The notes under the pieces were generated by a model. That model saw only the letters and a list, made by a program, of their open reading frames with translations, was not told the origin of the DNA and ran no database searches. Position numbers and translations under genes: made by a program. DNA of 64,000 bases, from positions 806,001 through 870,000 of the forward strand of contig NZ_LT606951.1 of the NCBI RefSeq assembly GCF_900095205.1, written 5' to 3'. The stretch's first letter is position 1, and each line of letters opens with the position of its first letter. Below are positions 21,425 to 31,995 of this stretch, one piece after another. This stretch comes from Polynucleobacter necessarius. GTDB lineage: Bacteria > Pseudomonadota > Gammaproteobacteria > Burkholderiales > Burkholderiaceae.

Positions 21425-23080
21425 ATGGTCAGTTCAATACCTACACCAGCACAAGCAAAAGCGGACTTACCAGTTCTCATCATTGGGGCTGGCTTAGCGG
21501 GCTTAACGGTCGCTTTGCATATGGCCGAGACTCAGCCGGTAATCTTGATGGCTAAACGTGGCCTAGGTGAGGCAGCTACAGCTTGGGCACAGGGTGGCAT
21601 TGTGGGGGTAGTTGATAAGGAGCATGACAGTATCGATTCTCATGTGACCGATACCTTGGATGCTGGTGCAGGTCTGGTGGTTGAATCTACAGCCCGCTAC
21701 ATAGCGGAAGAAAGTGCTGAAGCAATTCGTTGGTTGGTTGAGCAAGGTGTACCTTTTACTGAGGATGAGGCTGGTCCCATGGGTCTTCACCTGGCTCGTG
21801 AGGGTGGCCATAGTCATCGCCGGATTGCCCATGCGGCAGATGCCACTGGTAAAGCAATCCATGAGGTATTGCTGGATAAAGCTAGATCACACAAGAACAT
21901 TCAAATCTTGGAGCATTGGATTGCGCTGGATCTCATTACTAATCGCCAATTGGATGCTAAGGCCCAACGTGGTAAGCCCAATCGATGTTATGGCGTGTAT
22001 GCCTTAGACATTAAAAAGAACAAGGTTGAAACCATTCAGGCGAAGTCGGTTGTTCTTGCTACTGGTGGTGTGGGTAAGGTCTATCGTTACACCAGCAATC
22101 CTGACACTGCTACTGGTGATGGAATCGCGATAGCTTGGCGTGCAGGGTGTCGAGTTGGCAATATGGAATTTATTCAGTTTCATCCGACCTGCTTATATCA
22201 CCCGAGTGATCGTACCTTCTTAATTACAGAAGCAATGCGGGGTGAGGGCGGTCTATTAAAGCTGCCAGATGGTACGCGCTTTATGCCGGAGCATGACGAT
22301 CGTCATGAACTAGCACCACGTGATATTGTGGCGCGCGCCATCGACTTTGAAATGAAAAAGCATGGATTGGACTACGTGCATTTAGATGCCACTCACCTTG
22401 GCGAAGCGGTTATTAAAGAGCACTTTCCAATGATCTACGCGCGTTGCCTCAGTCTGGGTTTGGATATTACTAAGGAGGCTATTCCGGTTGTGCCTGCTGC
22501 ACATTACACCTGTGGAGGTGTGGTAACGGATCTAAAGGGACGCACCGATTTGCCGGGCCTGTATGCTGTCGGTGAGGCAACCCATACCGGTTTACATGGC
22601 GCTAATCGTTTGGCAAGTAACTCATTATTAGAGTGTATCGTGATTGGCAAAGCGGCGGCTGAAGATATATCCTCACTCAAAACTCCAGTCATTCATTCTC
22701 TACCTTTGTGGGATGAAAGTCAGGTTGAAGATGCGGATGAGCAGGTTGTCATTGCGCATAACTGGGATGAGTTGCGGTCGTTGATGTGGAATTATGTAGG
22801 TATCGTACGGACCAATCGCAGACTCGAGCGCGCATTACATCGTATTAAATTGCTGCGTTACGAAGTGCAAGAGTATTACGCCAACTTTAAAGTAACACGC
22901 GATCTAATTGAGTTAAGAAATCTGCTGGAATGTGCGGAACTCATTGTGCGTTCGGCATTAATGCGTCGTGAAAGTAGAGGTTTGCATTACAGTCGCGATT
23001 ATCCGGGCGCTTGGGCTGTTTCTTATCCAACTATTTTGACGCCGCAAGCGGAGGGTGTAGACACCCCTCAAGAGGCTTAG
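21425..23080 (+). CDS. nadB: L-aspartate oxidase
   Basis: FAD enzyme that oxidises L-aspartate to iminoaspartate, the first step of de novo NAD synthesis. The 551 residues contain the FAD-binding [17 protein letters not shown], the active loop [38 protein letters not shown], the RHEL-type block [15 protein letters not shown], and [18 protein letters not shown]. The C-terminal helical domain is present ([18 protein letters not shown]). The ATG at 21425 gives the expected short leader before the FAD fold. The gene converges with nadC, 20 bases away, with no obvious terminator between. nadA follows on the other strand, so the three genes form a compact NAD cluster that is fully intact. Confidence 0.97.
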   Translation: MVSSIPTPAQAKADLPVLIIGAGLAGLTVALHMAETQPVILMAKRGLGEAATAWAQGGIVGVVDKEHDSIDSHVTDTLDAGAGLVVESTARYIAEESAEAIRWLVEQGVPFTEDEAGPMGLHLAREGGHSHRRIAHAADATGKAIHEVLLDKARSHKNIQILEHWIALDLITNRQLDAKAQRGKPNRCYGVYALDIKKNKVETIQAKSVVLATGGVGKVYRYTSNPDTATGDGIAIAWRAGCRVGNMEFIQFHPTCLYHPSDRTFLITEAMRGEGGLLKLPDGTRFMPEHDDRHELAPRDIVARAIDFEMKKHGLDYVHLDATHLGEAVIKEHFPMIYARCLSLGLDITKEAIPVVPAAHYTCGGVVTDLKGRTDLPGLYAVGEATHTGLHGANRLASNSLLECIVIGKAAAEDISSLKTPVIHSLPLWDESQVEDADEQVVIAHNWDELRSLMWNYVGIVRTNRRLERALHRIKLLRYEVQEYYANFKVTRDLIELRNLLECAELIVRSALMRRESRGLHYSRDYPGAWAVSYPTILTPQAEGVDTPQEA

Positions 23081-23100
23081 AGATCTAAAGATTGAACGTT

Positions 23101-23958
23101 TTATCCAAGAATTCTCATTGAGAAATCGACAGCATTCACATCTTTTGTTAATTTTCCAAGGGAAATTCGATCTACTCCAGTAGCCGCAATGGCGCGCATT
23201 TGATCCAGATTAATGCCCCCCGATGCCTCTAATAGTGCGCGGCCTGCAGTAAATGCTACTGCCTGCTTCATTTGATCAGCATTGAAGTTATCAATCAAAA
23301 TGCTTTTGGCGCCAGCTGCTAAAGCTTCTTCCAGTTCATGAAAATTTTCTACTTCGATCTGAATATCTACTCCAGCGTTCAGAGCCAGAGCATTCTTTAA
23401 GGCGGCAGAAACACTTCCTGCAGCAGCAATATGATTTTCTTTAATGAGAATTCCATGCCACAAAGCTAAACGTTGATTTTGTCCAGACCCAACTCGCACT
23501 GCATATTTCTGAGCTTGTCTTAAGCCAGGGAGAGTCTTGCGTGTATCCAATACTGCGCATCCCTTAGGGTTTGGGCTAGCACCCGCTATGGCATCTACAT
23601 GTTGACGGGTAATAGTAGCTGTCCAAGAGAGCGTTTGCAAAAAGTTAATACAGGTGCGCTCTGCCGAGAGAAGGACTTGAGAATCTACCTGGATATCACA
23701 CACGGTAGTATCAGGCTTCATCATGTCACCTTCAATGTAATGCCAAATAATCTTTGCCTGAGGGTCTAGTTTCTTAAGGGTGCCTTCGAACCAGTCAACA
23801 CCGCATAGAACGGCCGCTTGGCGAATAATGAGTTGCGCTTGAACATTTTTTTTTGGCACTAGCATTGCAGTCCAATCGCCAGTGCCAATATCCTCTAGAA
23901 GTGCATCATGAATATTGCGTTGACGGGCTTGCTCTAAGGTTTCATTGAATTCAAACAT
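23101..23958 (-). CDS. nadC: nicotinate-nucleotide pyrophosphorylase (quinolinate phosphoribosyltransferase)
   Basis: Converts quinolinate and PRPP to nicotinate mononucleotide, releasing CO2. The 285-residue length is normal. Seen: SAERTCINFLQTLSWTAT, LDTRKTLPGLRQAQKYAV, LIKENHI, EVENFHELEEALAAGAKSI, ILIDNF and LEASGGINLDQMRAIA. In the stretch RVGSGQNQRLALWHGILIK the second Gly of the usual GGG is Ser, and the residue normally Asp before the LIK block is His. The family still looks complete otherwise. It lies 27 bases downstream of nadA on the same strand and is probably co-transcribed with it. Confidence 0.96.
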   Translation of the reverse strand: MFEFNETLEQARQRNIHDALLEDIGTGDWTAMLVPKKNVQAQLIIRQAAVLCGVDWFEGTLKKLDPQAKIIWHYIEGDMMKPDTTVCDIQVDSQVLLSAERTCINFLQTLSWTATITRQHVDAIAGASPNPKGCAVLDTRKTLPGLRQAQKYAVRVGSGQNQRLALWHGILIKENHIAAAGSVSAALKNALALNAGVDIQIEVENFHELEEALAAGAKSILIDNFNADQMKQAVAFTAGRALLEASGGINLDQMRAIAATGVDRISLGKLTKDVNAVDFSMRILG

Positions 23959-23985
23959 AGGATATTTCTTATCTGCTTTTGTAGA

Positions 23986-25113
23986 TTAGGCTGAGCCAAT
24001 ATTTTTGACAAAGCCATGCTGTGCCTTAGCAAGCAGGTCAGGATGGTTTTTTGTAAAGTCCAGCATGCGGTCGATACATCCTAAAGCTTGTGAACGAATG
24101 GTCTCGTCAACGAAGACCTCACCAAAATCATTTTCCAAGCAATTGAGAATGCCTGCGAGTCCATTCATGGCCATCCAAGGACAATGCGCACAACTTTTAC
24201 AAGTCGCACTATTACCAGCGGTCGGGGCTTCAATTAATGTTTTACTTGGGGCAAGTTGCCGCATGCGATGCAAGATGCCATTATCTGTTGCCACGATATA
24301 TTCGGTTGCGCTACCCTCAACTACGGCCTTGATCATGGCAGAAGTCGAGCCCACCACATCAGCAAGGTTCACCACAGCTTGCGGGGACTCTGGATGCACC
24401 AAGATCATGGCGTTTGGATGCTGTGCCTTTAGGATTTCTAGCTCTATTGCCTTGAACTCATCGTGAACAATGCAGACGCCATTCCAAAGCAACATATCCG
24501 TCCCAGTTTGCTCCTGTATATAGCGACCCAAATGCCGGTCAGGGGCCCATAAGATCTTCTTACCTTCTACTTTGAGTTGGTGAACAATGGCTAAGGCACA
24601 GGAGCTCGTCACCATCCAATCGGCTTGTGCTTTTACGGCTGCACTAGTGTTGGCATAGACTATTACCATCCGGTCGGGGTGTGCTGCTCGAAAAGTAGCA
24701 AAGTCTGCGGCATTGCAACCTAGATCTAGAGAGCAAGTCGCATCTAAGTCTGGCATAAATACCCGCTTTTCAGGGCTTAGTATTTTTGCGGTCTCGCCCA
24801 TAAAGCTGACGCCAGCAACAATCAAGTTTTTTGCAGGATGATTTTTTCCAAAGCGGGCCATTTCGAGGGAGTCAGCAACGCACCCACCAGTTTCCAGAGC
24901 TAGATCCTGAATGTCTGCGTTTACATAATAGTGGGCAACTAATGCGGCATTTTTTTCAAGCAACAATGTCTTGATTTTCTTTAGGACTTGGGGCTTTTCC
25001 AAGGCTGTTAGAGGCAGTGGGGTTTTAGCCCAAGCTTGAGCTGTACAGGTTAGGCCAGTCGAGTCTTGCTGGGGGTAATCAAATTGAATGGGGGTGGAGG
25101 ACGATGCAATCAT
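23986..25113 (-). CDS. nadA: quinolinate synthase
   Basis: [4Fe-4S] enzyme condensing iminoaspartate with dihydroxyacetone phosphate to quinolinate. Starting at the ATG near 25113 gives 375 residues, the usual length. An upstream GTG at 25230 would add 39 residues unlike the family. Motifs: [29 protein letters not shown], the Cys regions [21 protein letters not shown] and [13 protein letters not shown], and VHPESPQAV. The three cluster cysteines expected are among these. The frame is open. It is divergent from the MASE1 gene with only about 145 bases between starts and upstream of nadC in the same direction. Confidence 0.95.
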   Translation of the reverse strand: MIASSSTPIQFDYPQQDSTGLTCTAQAWAKTPLPLTALEKPQVLKKIKTLLLEKNAALVAHYYVNADIQDLALETGGCVADSLEMARFGKNHPAKNLIVAGVSFMGETAKILSPEKRVFMPDLDATCSLDLGCNAADFATFRAAHPDRMVIVYANTSAAVKAQADWMVTSSCALAIVHQLKVEGKKILWAPDRHLGRYIQEQTGTDMLLWNGVCIVHDEFKAIELEILKAQHPNAMILVHPESPQAVVNLADVVGSTSAMIKAVVEGSATEYIVATDNGILHRMRQLAPSKTLIEAPTAGNSATCKSCAHCPWMAMNGLAGILNCLENDFGEVFVDETIRSQALGCIDRMLDFTKNHPDLLAKAQHGFVKNIGSA

Positions 25114-25258
25114 GCTGAATCTTAACCCGATAAGCAACCCTGAGGCTTTGGGGCTTGGTTTTATTGGTTTTGCAGCAAAGTAGGGCATTTCTGGAAATGC
25201 CTTTAGGGGGTGTTGGAGTACTGTAAGCACAGACTCGGAATCCAGATTTTAATTATAG

Positions 25259-28237
25259 ATGAACTTCCTTAAAACACTCTTTCAATCTCCCGAGTTTAAA
25301 TCTTTAAGAACTTTACAGGTTCTGATTTGGTCAGTCTTGTACGCCTATATAGCGGGCTATATTCTGCGAAATTTTGCTGGAGATTCTGGCGCTAGTCTGA
25401 TTTGGGTTCCTGCTGGCATTGGTCCTAGCGCTACTCCTAAATTTTGGCATTTCCTACTGGCCTTATGTTTTTGTTGCTGCAGTAGTCGGAGAAATGTTTG
25501 GTGGTTTTGGGTTATTTACCGCCTTGATGTTGGCATTAGGCAGTGCTTCGAGCTGCATTCTTTCTGCCTATTTGCTGTCTAAGGTGTTCCCATTTAATCG
25601 CAACTTATCTTCATTGGTGGATATTGCCTCCCTCATTTTGGTTTCTACCATTTTGGGTTTGTCCAGCGGTCTAATCGACGCCACCATCATTTACCAATCA
25701 GGCCGTGCCGAGCCCGGACAGTTTCAATCGGTCTTTTATACATGGTTTATTGGTGATTTTTTTTGGTGCTGCATTCTTTACTCCCGTTCTGCTGGTGTGG
25801 AGAAGATTTCCAAAGGACTGGCTAAAGACGCCGAAGTTATATGAGGTGATCACCTTCTTTGGCCTAGTGTTTTTGTTTGGGCAGGGCGTCTTATTTGGTT
25901 GGTTGAATACTCAGTTTGAAGCGTTGAACTTTGAAAATCGAGGGTATTTGATTCTTCCCATATTGTTGATTGCTGCGCTGAGATATGGACGTCACGGAGC
26001 CATGCTGGTACTGGCATTGACAGTGGTGCAGTCTATCTTGGGCGCCTACGATGGTCATGGCTTTTTTAATCACAGCATGATGAATGACCCATCGCCAATT
26101 AGTATTTGGGTATTTCTGAGTTTGGTATGTTTCTTGAGTCTAATGATCAGCTTGCTGATTGAAAATAATCAAGCTAAAAACCTAGATTTAGTCAAAGCTG
26201 AAGGGCGCTTTAAAGAAATTGTTGAGCGTATTCCGGTATCTATGGCAATTTTGGATGTTGATAAGCGGTCGATGGGTTTGGTAAACGATGCTTATACTAA
26301 TTTAACTGGCTATACCGCCAGTGACTTAGAGAGAAGTGATGATTGGTGGAGCCTTGCATATCCCGATCCAGCATATCGACAAGAGATTGAGCGGTTATGG
26401 GATGAGCGCGTTCATGAGGCGAGACATCTGCACACTCCGATGGTTCCAGTTGAGTCCTGGATTGTGTGTAAAAACGGTGAGAAAAAATACATTAGCTGGG
26501 GCTCAGTGAGTGCAGGGGATAAATTTGCAATTTATGGAATTGATTTAACCGATAGAAAGAAAAATGAAGATTTATTAAAGAGCACTTCTTCGGTTTATCA
26601 GGCAATTGGGGAAGCTGTGTTCATCACCAACCCTCAAAATGAATTCATATTAGTCAATGATGTATTCAAAGGGATTACGGGCTATAGTAAAAATCAAATT
26701 GCTGGCCTCAACCTACAGTCTCTTCTGGCAAAGGTGGATAATGCCAGTACCTACTCTGATTTATTGCCCGCTTTAGACTCCGTTGGTCATTGGGAGGGGC
26801 AGGTTGGCATTAAATGTAGCGATGGCACGAATTACTTAGGCTTCTTATCGCTTTTCTCTGCATTAGATGACAGAGGAAATATTCGTCAACAAGTTGGTCT
26901 GATATCTCAAGTATCTGATCAGAAAAAATATCGTGAAATTATTACGCGTCAGGCCAATTATGATTCTCTAACTGGGGGCTACCAAACCGCCGTTTATTTT
27001 TAGATCGTGTAGACGAGTCCATTAAGCGTTCAGATCGCAGTAAGAATAATTTCGCGCATTGTTGTTCGTTGATTTGGATCACTTTAAAGACATTAACGAC
27101 ACCTCGGGTCATGATGTGGGTGATGAGATATTGCGACGAGTGTCAGAGCGCTTCAAGGCTGAGGTAAGAGGGTCCGATACCGTGGCCCGCATTGGTGGTG
27201 ATGAATTCACTATTATTTTGAATGATCTGGAGCATCCAAGGAATTTGGATAAAGTGCTTATGAGTATTACAGATCGACTTGCTGAGCCGATTGAAATTGA
27301 GGGTAAGGTTTTTCATGTATCCGCATCAATAGGAATTGCTTTTTACTCGCAAGATGCTACAAGCACCAAAGGCTTATTAATGAAGGCCGATCAGGCTATG
27401 TATGCCGTCAAGACTCAGGGCAGAAATGGTTTTCATTATTTCACCCAATCCTTGCAAGAGGTTGCCGACCAAAAGATGCGGGTGATCTCAGAACTCAGAA
27501 ATGCATTGAAAAATAATCAGTTCTATTTGCACTATCAGCCCATCGTGGACTTGGCCGCGGGGAAAATATTGCACGCCGAGGCGCTATTGCGTTGGAAGAA
27601 AGAAAATGGCCAACTCAGTTTGCCTGTGAACTTTATTGAGGTTGCAGAAGATTCTGGTTTGATTATTGAAATTGGCGATTGGGTATTTAAGCAAGTCTGT
27701 CAGTTCTTGCAGGACTTGCCGAGTGCCAATAAAGACATCAGCATTGGCATTAACGTTTCTGGCAGTCAATTCAACTCAAATAAACATTCCGCTCTAGATT
27801 GGATTGATTACCTGCAAGAGCGCGGCTTATCCAGTAGCCAGATTATTCTTGAGGTGACGGAGCACACGATGATGAATCAAAACGCTCGTGTTGCGCAGAA
27901 GATTGCCTTGCTACACAAAGTGGGCTTTAAGTTCGCAATTGATAACTTTGGAACTGGTTATTCCTCACTTTCTGCTTTGAGAAACTTCAATTTCAACTAT
28001 TTGAAGATCGATTTCTCCTTTACACGACAAATCACTCATAGCAAGTCTGATGAAGCTTTGGTGCGAGCCATGGGCACTATGGGTGCAGGTCTTGGCTTAT
28101 ATACGATTGCTGAAGGTGTCGAAACTGAAGAGCAGCGTCAGGCCCTCTTGGATGTGGGTTGTGCATTAGGGCAGGGGTATTTGTTTAGTCGCTCCGTCCC
28201 CGAAGAGGACTTTATGAAGTTACTGGAGATTTTCTAG
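25259..28237 (+). pseudogene. MASE1-PAS-GGDEF-EAL membrane c-di-GMP protein, frameshifted
   Basis: A membrane sensor that would synthesise or hydrolyse c-di-GMP. From ATG 25259 an N-terminal MASE1-type multi-helix region runs over three frames (AYIAGYILRNFAGDSGASLI, then GISYWPYVFVAAVVGEMFGG, then FLFGQGVLFGWLNTQFEAL). Two PAS domains follow (EIVERIPVSMAILDVDKRS at about 26215; YQAIGEAVFITNPQNEFIL at about 26600). The GGDEF domain (LFVDLDHFKDINDTSGHD, intact IGGDEF) and the EAL domain (A-E-A-L-L-R-W, NFGTGYSSLSALRNF) are in one frame from 27059. Shifts are near 25430, 25760 and 26980-27060. The catalytic motifs look unchanged, so loss is recent. Reconstructed length is about 990 residues. Confidence 0.88.
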
Positions 28238-28255
28238 TAGTTAACTCCTAAACAG

Positions 28256-28406
28256 CTGTCTAAATTATTGTCCAATTGCAACAAATTAGATAGTTTTTGT
28301 AGATTTACGTGTCTAAATCATTTGTATGGCTGTATAAATGATCCCCCGGCCTCCGTTTTTTGGCTTGGGAATTGAAAAAATGATTGGACACCTGACTAAA
28401 TGATTT
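28256..28406 (+). repeat. four copies of a CTGnCTAAATnATT-like motif upstream of the MerR-cyclase gene
   Basis: Related 13-15 base words occur at 28256-28269 (CTGTCTAAATTATT), 28309-28323 (GTGTCTAAATCATTT), 28330-28342 (CTGTATAAATGAT) and 28392-28406 (CTGACTAAATGATTT). The last one overlaps the start codon at 28400. The 162-base interval holds no gene. The layout suggests operator sites for a regulator, possibly self-regulation by the MerR-like domain. Confidence 0.45.
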
Positions 28407-29975
28407 CAAGTAAGGAGCTGCTGGAGCAAACTGGCATCTCCAGAGCGACTCTCAATAACTACATACAGCTAGGCATTCTGCCCAGCTGGTGATACGGCTG
28501 GGGGGCGGCTCGCTTATTGGGTTACTTCCCTGATGATGCAGTTGATCGCATTCAGACAGTTCAAGCGTTAAAGGCCAAAGGCCTTTCCATGAATTTAATC
28601 GCCCAAGAGTTAGCCTCTACCGACGCGCTGCTGGGTGTGGGTGATTTTGGTGATGACTTAGAGCCTGTTCGCAGTGCTGAATCTGTCCAAGTTGCTGCAG
28701 TAAAAGCGCCCGCATTTCGTAAAACCGCTTCTGCGCCCCCCCAAAAAACAGACCATGCAGTCTAGTTCTGGAATGATGCTTTCTTTGGATCGTTTAGAGC
28801 AACCAGCTTACATGCTCAACTACAACCTTGAGCTTACCTGGTTGAGTGAAGCGGCACGAACCGAATTATTTTGTTTTACCACTCCTCCTGCACAAAGTTC
28901 TGAGAGAACCCTTTTTGAGTTGTTCTCGCGTCCTGAATCAAAACTTAGCCTCAGCGATCAACGTGCCTTAGCAAATTTACAGTTGCACTTAGCCAGCGCG
29001 AGGATGGGGAAAGATTCTCTGACCAAGGTGGTCATGTCTGCTGATCCTGATTTAATGGATTTATTTGTAGATTTGAAATTTCAGACAAAGTCGCAGGAAC
29101 AACAACCTTCATCTGCAATTACTGAGTTGGACTTGATTCGTACTGGTCCAAACTGCTTGCCGATGCTGTACAGGGTGTATGCAGTGTATTTCCGCGAGGG
29201 AATCTTGGTTATTCATACGGCATTTGAGGATCGAGAAGATGGTTTGCTCGCGTTCTTGGGTAAGCGCGATCAGGTGATTCAAAGTTTGCTCAGCAAGCGT
29301 CTACCGGTGATGACACCATTGGCAGTTCTCGTTGCGGATCTGCAAAACTCCGTCCGCATATGCTCTGAATTGCCTCCAGATGAATACTTTGAGTTGATTA
29401 ATCAGATTTGGTCGACCATGAGCCCGATTTTGCGCAAGTACACGGGCACCCATGGCAAACATGCTGGTGACGGGGTGGTTTACTATTTTTTCCCTCAGCC
29501 AGAAACCAATTACTTGTTTAATGCCATTGCTTGTGCTGACGAACTTCATCATGCGATGCGAAAGATTAGTGCGGATTGGCAATTGCGTAAAAATTGGTTA
29601 AATGAGTTGCAGTTGAACATTGGTCTACATGAAGGGCAGGAGTGGCTTGGTAGTTTCCAATCAGCGAACCATGTTGAATTTGCTGTACTAGGCGATACTA
29701 TTAATCGCGCCTCAAGATTGAGTGATTTTGCGCGTCATGGCAGTATTTGGGCGACTAAAAATTTAGTCTCACGCCTGACGAGTGATGAGCGTAGTCGAGT
29801 GGAGTTTGGCGTAATGCATCGCAGCGTCGAGAATGGTGATCGATTTATGCTTTCGTCTTATGCCCAAGTTGAATTATTGGTTGATCTCAATGATGGTAAG
29901 CTGGATAAATTACGAGATATCGCCCAATTAGCGGTGACAGAGATTCGTAGAGTCACTACGACCAGACAGTACTAA
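28400..29975 (+). pseudogene. MerR-type DNA-binding domain fused to class III nucleotidyl cyclase, broken
   Basis: ATG 28400 begins a MerR-like helix-turn-helix (SSKELLEQTGISRATLNNYI). An in-frame TGA at 28490-28492 interrupts it, and the same frame then continues with GYFPDDAVDRIQTVQALKAK, a MerR-family pattern. At a C7/A6 run near 28740-28748 the frame shifts into a 406-residue open stretch (28755-29975). That stretch holds a PAS-like part and, from about residue 195, a class III cyclase homology domain: VLVADLQNSVRICSELP, HGKHAGDGVVYYFFP and FAVLGDTINRASRLSDFARH. The family uses two Asp for metal binding; D in V-A-D-L-Q and in A-G-D-G-V are both there. The C-terminal half could be translated alone from ATG 28755, so cyclase activity may survive. 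Confidence 0.75.
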
Positions 29976-30024
29976 GGCAATAGTACTAGCAGTACTGCCG
30001 TACCCAAACATTTTCAAAAACCTA

Positions 30025-31652
30025 TTAAGGATTTAAACCCTTGACCTGTTGATAGTTTTCAGGAGGAGGGTTGTAGCCAGGAATTTTGGTGACGTCTACT
30101 TCGTCAACCTGTTTAGGGTCTAAAAATTTCTGGGCATATTCTTCATAGACCTTTTCCCAGATAAAGACGTCAAATAAATCAGGATCAACGTGGGCACCCA
30201 GTTTTATTTTGCCTAATATCTCTAAAGATTCGCTCAGTGTTTTGCCTTTTTTGTATGGGCGATCATGGGCGGTGAGGGCTTCAAAAATATCTGCAATACC
30301 CATACATCTTGCTGGTGCCGACATCTGCTCTCTAGTGAGGCCTTTAGGATAGCCTTTGCCATCCATCTTTTCATGGGGTCCACCTACATACTCGGTCACA
30401 TTTTTCAGGTGTTTTGGCCATGGCAATTGCTCTAACATGCTGATCGTTAAATCAATATGGTGATTAATAATTTGGCGTTCTTCATCATTTAAAGTGCCCG
30501 CACGAATCGTAAGGTTCTTGATCTCTTCATCGTTTAAAAAAGCACGACATTGCCTTCTATATCACGCCATTGGTAGAGAGTTGCAATATTTTTTACTCGT
30601 TCAATATCAGCATCTTTCATGAATTCGCCACCGACATTGCAGCGCTCAATAAATGCATAGTCATCAATCAATTGAGCTTTTCTTTCAGCGGCTTGTTCAG
30701 CGGAAAGATGGCCTCTGGCAACCTCAAGATCAAAGTTTTGTAAAACCTGTCCAGCCCTTGTTTTAACAAGAGTAATACGGTCAAATATTTTTTCAAGCTT
30801 GGTTGCTTTATCCACTACGTGAACCGGAGTGGTAATTTTTCCGCAGTCGTGTAGCAGACCAGCAATTTTTAATTCTTTGCGATCGGCTTCGGTCATATTA
30901 AATTCTGCAAGTGGGCCTGCCTTACAACGATTCACCGCATCGGCAAGCATTAAGGTTAACTCTGGCACACGGTTGCAGTGACCGCTGGTATAGGGTGATT
31001 TATCGTCGATCGCGTGATTAATCAGACTAATAAAAGACTCAAACAGCTCTTCTAATCGGTTCATTAATAAGCGATTGGTTAATGGCGACAGCGGCTTGGG
31101 ATGCCAGGGCCGCAACAATTTCTTGATTGGTTTTAGAAAAGGGAATGATCTTGCCAGTTTCGGGATCGCTGGCATTAATTAATTGCATCACGCCAATAAT
31201 TTCCGACTCATGGTTTTTCATGGGGATGGTGAGGAAAGATTGCGAGCGATATTGATTTGCGCTGTCAAACTTTTTTGTACCTGAAAAATCAAACTCCGTG
31301 GAATCGTAGGCATCGGCGATATTGATGGTTTGGTTTTTATGGACTGCGTAGCACAAACTACTCGAGATAATTCGGGGCTGCCATCCTCTTTATAAAAGGC
31401 AAGGGGTGAAAGGTTTGCAGGAATTGGGCTTTTGCCGCCAAGGTGTGCGCCTTTGCTCTTGGTATGCAAAATCTCAAACTTCAGAGTTTTTTCTTCTGTA
31501 ATGCGATAAACGGAGCCACCATCAGCATAGGTCATCTCCATGGCTGATTGCAAAATATTTTCCAAAAGTTGGTCGATGTCTTTCTCGCTACTGAGAGGTG
31601 CTCCAATTTGCAACAGGTGCGACATCAGTTTTTTGTCAATATGTTCAGTCAT
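30025..31652 (-). pseudogene. GAF-HD-GYP c-di-GMP phosphodiesterase, frameshifted
   Basis: HD-GYP proteins hydrolyse c-di-GMP to GMP. From ATG 31652 a GAF domain reads LLENILQSAMEMTYADGGSV and, after a shift near 31340, FLTIPMKNHESEIIGVMQLI. A shift near 31060 leads to the HD part: SPYTSGHCNRVPELTLMLAD and GLLHDCGKI (HD dyad). A further shift near 30535 gives the C-terminal part with GPHEKMDGKGYPKGL, carrying the G-Y-P triplet, and ARCMGIADIFEALTAHDRPY. It ends in TAA at 30025. All signature residues persist; only the frame is broken. It is divergent from the type I secretion locus. Confidence 0.86.
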
Positions 31653-31995
31653 GGTCTTTGATTATTTTGCGAAACATTCAGGGGTCAATTTTTTTGGTGT
31701 TTTCTTATTAGAAAGCATTCGTATTTCAATTAATTGTTCATTATGAACAAAAGCCCAGATTTTGCTCATTTTCATCAAGTTATTCGATTTCTCTGTTGCC
31801 TTTTTCTGTTGGCGCCATTTCGTAGGGGGAAATGCTAAAAAGAGTGCTAAAAAGCAATATTTTTCATATTATGAAAGACATTTTTGCTGTTTCAGGGCTA
31901 TTTAGCTAGAGCCTTGATTCATAATGCATATTGATTTTATTTACAAAATTTAAGCTTATTTTTCTCATTTCTTTACATATAACCAAAGTTACGCT
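31653..31995. other. AT-rich intergenic region with inverted and direct repeats
   Basis: No gene is visible between the divergent HD-GYP and outer-membrane-channel genes. The stretch holds a perfect inverted repeat TTGTTCA-TTA-TGAACAA (31734-31750), another TTTCAT-ATT-ATGAAA (31862-31876), and a direct repeat TGCTAAAAAG at 31833-31842 and 31845-31854. These are the sort of sites that dimeric regulators bind. Promoters for both flanking operons should lie here but I cannot assign them. Confidence 0.55.

Noticed and set aside
28256..28406. CRISPR array
   Set aside because: The repeated words are 13-15 bases, unevenly spaced (9 to 50 bases apart) and imperfect, with no cas gene near.
28740..28765. 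Programmed frameshift joining the MerR and cyclase parts
   Set aside because: Slippery C7/A6 runs allow it, but a second lesion (TGA at 28490-28492) lies upstream in the same gene and many other genes here have similar shifts; decay or error is simpler.
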